Shown in pieces: positions 23,831-27,941 of a stretch of DNA of 27,941 nucleotides. This DNA is from JBBQTQ01 sp038213135 (GTDB lineage: Bacteria > Actinomycetota > Thermoleophilia > Gaiellales > Gaiellaceae): NCBI GenBank assembly GCA_038213135.1, contig JBBQTQ010000032.1, positions 1-27,941 on the forward strand, written 5' to 3'. A program made the position numbers and the translations under genes. Every line of letters starts with the position of its first letter. Positions within the stretch are counted from its first letter, which is position 1. A model generated the notes under the pieces. The model ran no database searches. It saw only the letters and a list, made by a program, of their open reading frames with translations, and was not told the DNA's origin.

Positions 23831-25444
23831 GGCGTCGCACATCTCGCCCATGGTGACGTAGTCGCGGGCGGCGTCGACGATCAGGGGCATCAGGTTCTGC
23901 TCGCCCGCGGCGGTCTGCTTGAGGGTGGCGAGCCGTGACTCGACCTTGGCCGAATCGCGGCGAGCGCGGAGGGCCTTGACGCGTTCGATCTGCTCGCCCT
24001 CCAGGGTGGGGTCGATCTTGAGGATCTCGGGTGGCGGCTCGTCCGCGAGCACGTAGCGGTTGACGCCGACGATCACGCGTTGCTCGGCCTCGACCTCTGA
24101 CTGGTAGCGGAACGAGGCGTCCGCGATCTCGCGCTGGAAGAAGTTCTCCTTGATCGCGGCGACGACGCCGCCGAGCGCGTTGATCCGCTCGAAGTACTCG
24201 TAGGCCTCGGCCTCGAGCCGGTTCGTCAGCTCCTCGAGGAACCAGGAGCCGCCCAGCGGATCGATCGTGTTCACCACCCCCGACTCGTGCGCGATCACCT
24301 GCTGGGTTCTGAGCGCGATCCGCACCGCGTTCTCGGTCGGTAGCGCGAGCGCCTCGTCGAAGGAGTTCGTGTGCAGGGACTGCGTGCCGCCGAGCACCGC
24401 CGCCAGCGCCTCCAGCGCGGTGCGGACGATGTTCACCTCCGGCTGCTGCGCGGTCAGCGAAACCCCGGCGGTCTGGGTGTGGAAGCGCATCAGCCACGAG
24501 CGCGGGTTCTTCGCGCCGTAGCGCTCGCGCAGCTCACGCGCCCAGATCCGCCGCGCCGCCCGGTACTTCGCGATCTCCTCGAAGAAGTCGATATGCGCGT
24601 TGAAGAAGAACGAGAGCCGCGGCGCGAACTCGTCGACGTCCAGCCCCCGCTCGAGACACGCATCGACGTAGGCGAACCCGTCGGCGAGCGTGAACGCCAG
24701 CTCCTGCGCGGCCGTCGAGCCCGCCTCCCGGATGTGGTAGCCGGAGATCGAGACCGGATGCCACAACGGCATCTCCTGCGCGCACCACTCGATCATGTCC
24801 ACCACCAGCCGCAGCGAGGGCTCCGGCGGGAAGATGAACTCCTTCTGGGCGATGTACTCCTTGAGGATGTCCGTCTGGATCGTCCCGCGCAGCTCGCCCC
24901 ACGGCACGCCCTGCTGCTCCCCCACGCAGGCGTAGAAGGCGAGCAGCATCGCCGCCGGCGAGTTGATCGTCATCGACGTCGAGACCTCGTCGAGCGGAAT
25001 CCCGTCGAAGAGCGTCTCCATGTCGGCGAGCGAGTCGATCGCAACCCCCTCCCGGCCCACCTCGCCGAGCGAACGCGCGTGATCCGAGTCGTAGCCCATC
25101 AGCGTCGGCATGTCGAACGCCGTCGAGAGGCCCGTCTGCCCGTGCTCCAGCAGATAGCGGAAGCGCTCGTTCGTCTCCGCCGCCGTCCCGAAACCCGCGA
25201 ACTGCCGCATCGTCCACAGCCGGCCGCGGTACATCGACGGGTACACCCCGCGCGTGAACGGATACACACCCGGATAGCCCAGATCGCGCTCGTAGTCGAC
25301 CTCCACCGAGTCCGGCGAGTACAGCGGCTCGACCTCCAGCCCCGACATCGTCGAGGTCAACTCGTCGCCGCGCTCGGGCGAGCGCTCATAAAGCTCCCGC
25401 CGCCACTCGCCCGTGCCGTCGACCCGGTTCTCGGTCGTGGCCAT
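23786..25444 (-). CDS. icmA: Acyl-CoA mutase large subunit, probably isobutyryl-CoA mutase
   Basis: 552 aa, the catalytic TIM-barrel half of a split B12-dependent acyl-CoA mutase. Family landmarks include TMRQFAGFGTAAETN, GLSTAFDMPTLMGYDSD, SMTINSPAAM, TIQTDILKEYIAQKEFIFPPEPS and ISGYHIREAGSTA (catalytic His237). At the two substrate-specificity positions it has Phe82 and Gln200; methylmalonyl-CoA mutase has Tyr and Arg there (89 and 207 in the Propionibacterium enzyme), isobutyryl-CoA mutase Phe and Gln (80 and 198 in Streptomyces IcmA). I therefore infer isobutyryl-/n-butyryl-CoA interconversion. ATG 25444 has no Shine-Dalgarno sequence; AATACT lies 7 nt upstream. No MeaB-type G-protein chaperone is in the window. 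Confidence 0.88.
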   Translation of the reverse strand: MATTENRVDGTGEWRRELYERSPERGDELTSTMSGLEVEPLYSPDSVEVDYERDLGYPGVYPFTRGVYPSMYRGRLWTMRQFAGFGTAAETNERFRYLLEHGQTGLSTAFDMPTLMGYDSDHARSLGEVGREGVAIDSLADMETLFDGIPLDEVSTSMTINSPAAMLLAFYACVGEQQGVPWGELRGTIQTDILKEYIAQKEFIFPPEPSLRLVVDMIEWCAQEMPLWHPVSISGYHIREAGSTAAQELAFTLADGFAYVDACLERGLDVDEFAPRLSFFFNAHIDFFEEIAKYRAARRIWARELRERYGAKNPRSWLMRFHTQTAGVSLTAQQPEVNIVRTALEALAAVLGGTQSLHTNSFDEALALPTENAVRIALRTQQVIAHESGVVNTIDPLGGSWFLEELTNRLEAEAYEYFERINALGGVVAAIKENFFQREIADASFRYQSEVEAEQRVIVGVNRYVLADEPPPEILKIDPTLEGEQIERVKALRARRDSAKVESRLATLKQTAAGEQNLMPLIVDAARDYVTMGEMCDALREVWGIWRETPVF

Positions 25445-25451
25445 CGAGCGA

Positions 25452-25457
25452 AGTATT
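25452..25457 (-). promoter_or_regulatory. Weak -10 box (AATACT) for icmA
   Basis: AATACT ends 7 nt before the icmA ATG and lies just beyond the stop of the upstream gene. Its first base deviates from TAnnnT. It is reported because the mutase gene lacks a ribosome-binding site. Confidence 0.3.
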
Positions 25458-25459
25458 CC

Positions 25460-25864
25460 CTACAGCGTCTGCGCTACTCCGTCGAGCGCCCGGAGAAGCT
25501 CCGCCCGCGGCGCGAGCGTCAGGTCGACCCGCAGGTTCGGGAAGCGGCGCTCGAGATACGAGAGGTCGGGGTCGGGATAGACCGACGCGAGCTTCAGCGA
25601 GTCGCCGACGAGCAGGAGCGGGCAGACCCGCTCCCGGAGCGCGATCGGCAACGGCAGGTAGACGAAGAGCCGCGGGTCGGCCTCGAAGCCACGCAGGCCG
25701 GCGAACGGCAGGCCCGCCTTCGCGGCCGCCTCGAGCGCGAACTCGTGCTCGGAGACGAGTCCGAGATCGAAGAGCAACTCCTCCTTGCGCTCGCCCGGGC
25801 GCGCGCGCCGCGCGAGCGATTCGAAGATCGCCTCCTCCTGGAGCGTCGTGCGGAGCTCGTCCAT
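25460..25864 (-). CDS. Stand-alone GspE N-terminal (MshEN-like) domain protein
   Basis: 134 aa. The segment ELLFDLGLVSEHEFALEAAAKAGLPFAGL followed by LPLPIALRERVCPLLLVGDSLKLASVYPDPDLSYLERRF follows the pattern of the N-terminal domain of type II secretion/pilus ATPases (GspE-N). No ATPase domain follows. Some such domains (MshEN) bind cyclic di-GMP, but the expected glutamines and second binding repeat are not clear here, so binding is uncertain. ATG 25864 shares a base with the stop of the DivIVA-like gene (TGATG), so the two proteins are made together. Confidence 0.6.
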   Translation of the reverse strand: MDELRTTLQEEAIFESLARRARPGERKEELLFDLGLVSEHEFALEAAAKAGLPFAGLRGFEADPRLFVYLPLPIALRERVCPLLLVGDSLKLASVYPDPDLSYLERRFPNLRVDLTLAPRAELLRALDGVAQTL

Positions 25865-26904
25865 CAGCGGGTGCCCGCGGTCGACTCCGCGTGGACGTTG
25901 AGCACGAGCTTCGAGCGGTTCGCGCTGCGGACGTCGAGCTCATATGGGAGCGACTCGAACATCGCCGCGAGCAGTGGCGAAGGCTCGCTCAGCGTCAGCT
26001 CGATCAGCGCGCGGTCCTCGGCGAGGCGGCGGACGTACACGTCGTCGACCATCGCCAGCTGGGCGAGTGCGCGCTCGAACGCGGAGAGCGAGGCGAAGTC
26101 GGAAAACGGTCCGGCGTCGAGCTCTACCCGCGGCTCGAAGATCTGGTCGTCGTGCGGCCCGGCGGTGCGCGGCGAGCGGGCCGCGGCGACCGGCTCTGGA
26201 GCAACCGGCTCGACGTATTCCGGCAACGGTGGCGGGGTGGGCTCGGGCTCCCGCTCGGGCTCCGGTTCCGCGGCCACGGGCTGGACAGCGGCCGGCGGCG
26301 GCTCCGGCTCGGGCTCCGGTTCTGGCGGCGGCTGGTATTCGATCCGCGGCGGGGGAGCCGAGACCGGTGGCTGCACCACGGGCGCAGGCGGCTCGGCTGC
26401 GGGGACGCCTGCCGGCGGCGTGAAGAGCGACTCGCCGCGCTCGACGCGTGCGATCGCGTGCTCGAAATCGCCGACGACGCCGCGCATCGTCTCGAGCAGG
26501 TTGTCCTTCATGCGCAGCAACTCGTTGAACTGCGCGCCCGTCTCCTCGATCCGCCGGTGCGCGTCGGCGCGAGCCTTGAGGGCGGCTTCCTCGGCGCTCG
26601 CGACGATCGCGCGGGCGCGTTCCTGAGCGCCGACCTCGATGTCGTCCGCGTGCCGCAGTGCATCTCCCATCGTGCGCGTGAGCTCGTTCTCCTTCTGGCG
26701 GTACGACTCGACCTCGACGCGCGCGGCGCGAAGCTCGGTCTCGAGGTCGCGCGCACGGTCGCGCAGCGCCTCGAGGTCGTTGTCGAGCTGCCGTAGCGTC
26801 AGGCGCAGCTCGGCCAGCGCGAACTCGACGTCCTCGCGCCGGTAGCCGCCGCCGAACCGCTTGTACCGAAGCGGTGGACGAGGGAACTTCTCTGGTGCCG
26901 ACAG
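25864..26904 (-). CDS. DivIVA-like coiled-coil protein with Pro/Glu-rich linker, apparent CTG start
   Basis: 346 aa if begun at CTG 26904. The frame is blocked by a stop ten codons upstream, and the next ATG (26670) would remove the most conserved part. The CTG has AAGGAG six nt ahead. Residues 14-29 (YKRFGGGYRREDVEFA) look like the membrane-binding DivIVA start. About 30-150 is a charged coiled coil. About 156-241 is dominated by Pro and Glu. The C-terminal roughly 75 residues form a small alpha/beta domain (FERALAQLAMVDDVYVRRLAEDRALIELTL) that I cannot name. It may mark poles or septa or act as a scaffold for cell-envelope growth. It is coupled to the GspE-N-like gene. Confidence 0.7.
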   Translation of the reverse strand: MSAPEKFPRPPLRYKRFGGGYRREDVEFALAELRLTLRQLDNDLEALRDRARDLETELRAARVEVESYRQKENELTRTMGDALRHADDIEVGAQERARAIVASAEEAALKARADAHRRIEETGAQFNELLRMKDNLLETMRGVVGDFEHAIARVERGESLFTPPAGVPAAEPPAPVVQPPVSAPPPRIEYQPPPEPEPEPEPPPAAVQPVAAEPEPEREPEPTPPPLPEYVEPVAPEPVAAARSPRTAGPHDDQIFEPRVELDAGPFSDFASLSAFERALAQLAMVDDVYVRRLAEDRALIELTLSEPSPLLAAMFESLPYELDVRSANRSKLVLNVHAESTAGTR

Positions 26905-26970
26905 GGCCTGCTCCTTCCTCGAGCTCTACGAGAGCCTTTAGTACCCGCTCATGGTGCCGATTCCTACCTA

Positions 26971-27891
26971 GTGGCGACTATCGTCGCTTTTGGATCGGAC
27001 GTGAAGACCCGCTTCGACAGACCCAGTCTCTGCTTCGCGCTGTGCGTGGGAATCCTCGTCGCGGTCGGAGCGGGCTTTCTGCACACCGGCGGCAGGGGGC
27101 GTCTGTACGAGCTCATCGCGGTCGGTGCGGGCGTTCTCGTCGGGTATCTCGCCGGAGCGCCGCTGAGCGCGATCGCCGGTGTCGCGGCAGCTGGGAGCTT
27201 CGTCGTGCTCGAGGCGTACTACACGCGGTTTGACCGGCACCACGCCGTGGCGAGCGGGCTGTACGCGGTTGGTGCGGCTGCGGCAGGCGTGCTGGCCGGC
27301 TTCGTGCGCCGGCCGCCTTCCGCTCCCGGCGAGCGCTCCGGCCGTGGGACCGATCCCTTGCAGGTGCGCCCGGCGCCCGGCTCCGTGGACTACGAGCTGC
27401 AGCGCTCGCTGCGCCACAACCATCTCTTCTCGGTGCTGGTCGTCCGGCCCGACGACCTCGAGGAACGCGCGCGCTACGGGCCCTACGGCATGGAGCGGAT
27501 CGCCGACCGCGTCGCGACGGTGATCGGCGAGCATCTCCGTGCGAGCGACGTCGCGCGGCGGCGGGGAGAGCACGACTTCTGGGTGATCCTGCCGGAGACG
27601 ACCGGGCCTGCCTCACGGGTCGTCGCGGAGCGGATCCGCCTCGCGCTCGGCGCGCGAGAGATCGAGCTCGCGCCGGGCAAGACAACGCGGCTGTCGGTGT
27701 CCGTCGGGATCTCGTCCTTCCCCGAGGACGGCGCGACCGGTCCGCATCTCGTGGCAGCCGCCGAGCGCGCGCTGCGCGGCGCGCTCCAGCAGGGCGGCAA
27801 CCGGACGCTGCTGGCCACCGTCCCCTCGGGGGCGCCGGCCGGCTGGGGCCTGCCGAACGGCTCGCACGCGAAGGCGAAGGCGCCGCGCTAG
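26971..27891 (+). CDS. Membrane protein with degenerate GGDEF domain
   Basis: 306 aa from GTG 26971; GTG 27001 is an alternative. Residues about 18-112 contain four hydrophobic helices. Residues about 140-280 follow the GGDEF fold (SVLVVRPDDLEERARYGPYGMERIADRVATVIGEHLR ... RRRGEHDFWVILPET ... LSVSVGISSFPEDG ... LVAAAERALRGALQQGGN). The signature loop is GEHDF (199-203) instead of GGDEF, and the usual metal/nucleotide residues in the first strand are lost, so diguanylate cyclase activity is unlikely; it could sense nucleotides or serve as a structural dimer. It is divergent from the DivIVA-like gene. Confidence 0.8.
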   Translation: MATIVAFGSDVKTRFDRPSLCFALCVGILVAVGAGFLHTGGRGRLYELIAVGAGVLVGYLAGAPLSAIAGVAAAGSFVVLEAYYTRFDRHHAVASGLYAVGAAAAGVLAGFVRRPPSAPGERSGRGTDPLQVRPAPGSVDYELQRSLRHNHLFSVLVVRPDDLEERARYGPYGMERIADRVATVIGEHLRASDVARRRGEHDFWVILPETTGPASRVVAERIRLALGAREIELAPGKTTRLSVSVGISSFPEDGATGPHLVAAAERALRGALQQGGNRTLLATVPSGAPAGWGLPNGSHAKAKAPR

Positions 27892-27941
27892 TAGCGGTGG
27901 CTTCGGCGAGATCGCCGCTTTGAACACCGCTCGACCGACTC
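27892..27941. other. Short non-coding end with possible hairpin
   Basis: Fifty bases follow the degenerate GGDEF gene. CGGCGA-GA-TCGCCG near 27913-27926 is a near-palindrome followed by CTTTG, possibly the terminator of that gene. Nothing else is seen before the window ends. Confidence 0.3.

Noticed and set aside
24371..26626. 751-codon plus-strand open frame opposite icmA and the DivIVA-like gene
   Set aside because: It runs across three real genes and the product is low-complexity Arg/Glu/Val; length is a result of high GC only.

Overview
The window is a stretch of strongly GC-rich bacterial chromosome, almost fully coding, with most genes on the minus strand and many GTG starts. The gene families, the extracytoplasmic Ser/Thr-rich protein and the local order rpmE ... 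prfA-prmC-tsaC ... glyA-upp ... atpI-atpB-E-F-H-A-G suggest an actinobacterium, most likely of the Thermoleophilia type. The lineage is inferred from gene content only; no rRNA or tRNA gene is visible.

Left part (about 1-15,275, all minus strand). Read right to left it holds a threonine dehydratase-like PLP enzyme, ribosomal protein bL31 (rpmE), a DUF1385/YqhQ membrane protein, an OsmC-type peroxiredoxin, release factor RF1 (prfA) and its methylase (prmC), the t6A synthase tsaC, and a small one-helix membrane protein. Then come serine hydroxymethyltransferase (glyA), uracil phosphoribosyltransferase (upp), a WecA/TagO-type glycan-lipid transferase and a PaaI-type thioesterase. Last is the F-type ATP synthase set: an AtpZ-like peptide, atpI, atpB, atpE, atpF, atpH, atpA and atpG. 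The rpmE-prfA-prmC-tsaC-glyA-upp-atp order matches the arrangement known from Bacillus. Two things are odd. A 444-bp non-coding insert with repeats and hairpins separates atpA from atpG, and atpG is followed by an unrecognised membrane protein rather than atpD.

Middle part (about 15,400-25,450) is a catabolic block. It holds etfB-etfA and an ETF:quinone oxidoreductase, an enoyl-CoA hydratase overlapping a 131-aa B12-binding mutase subunit, and a 552-aa acyl-CoA mutase large subunit. Residues at the known specificity positions (Phe82 and Gln200) point to isobutyryl-CoA mutase (IcmA/IcmB) rather than methylmalonyl-CoA mutase. Together these could convert isobutyryl-CoA (from valine) to n-butyryl-CoA, and then crotonyl-CoA to 3-hydroxybutyryl-CoA, with electrons passed through ETF to the quinone pool. 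Plus-strand genes interrupt this block: a secreted Ser/Thr-rich protein, an M23-family peptidase, and a metallo-beta-lactamase-fold hydrolase followed by an MFS exporter.

Right part (about 25,460-27,900) holds a GspE-N/MshEN-like protein, a DivIVA-like coiled-coil protein with a Pro/Glu-rich linker (apparently with a CTG start), and a divergent four-helix membrane protein with a degenerate GGDEF domain (GEHDF).

Recurring signals: a TAnnnT -10 box 6-9 nt before the start codon of many first genes suggests widespread leaderless transcription; start/stop overlaps couple genes within operons; and a roughly 61-bp repeat built on a GGGACAGTCCC stem occurs three times. No CRISPR array, phage or transposase gene was seen.
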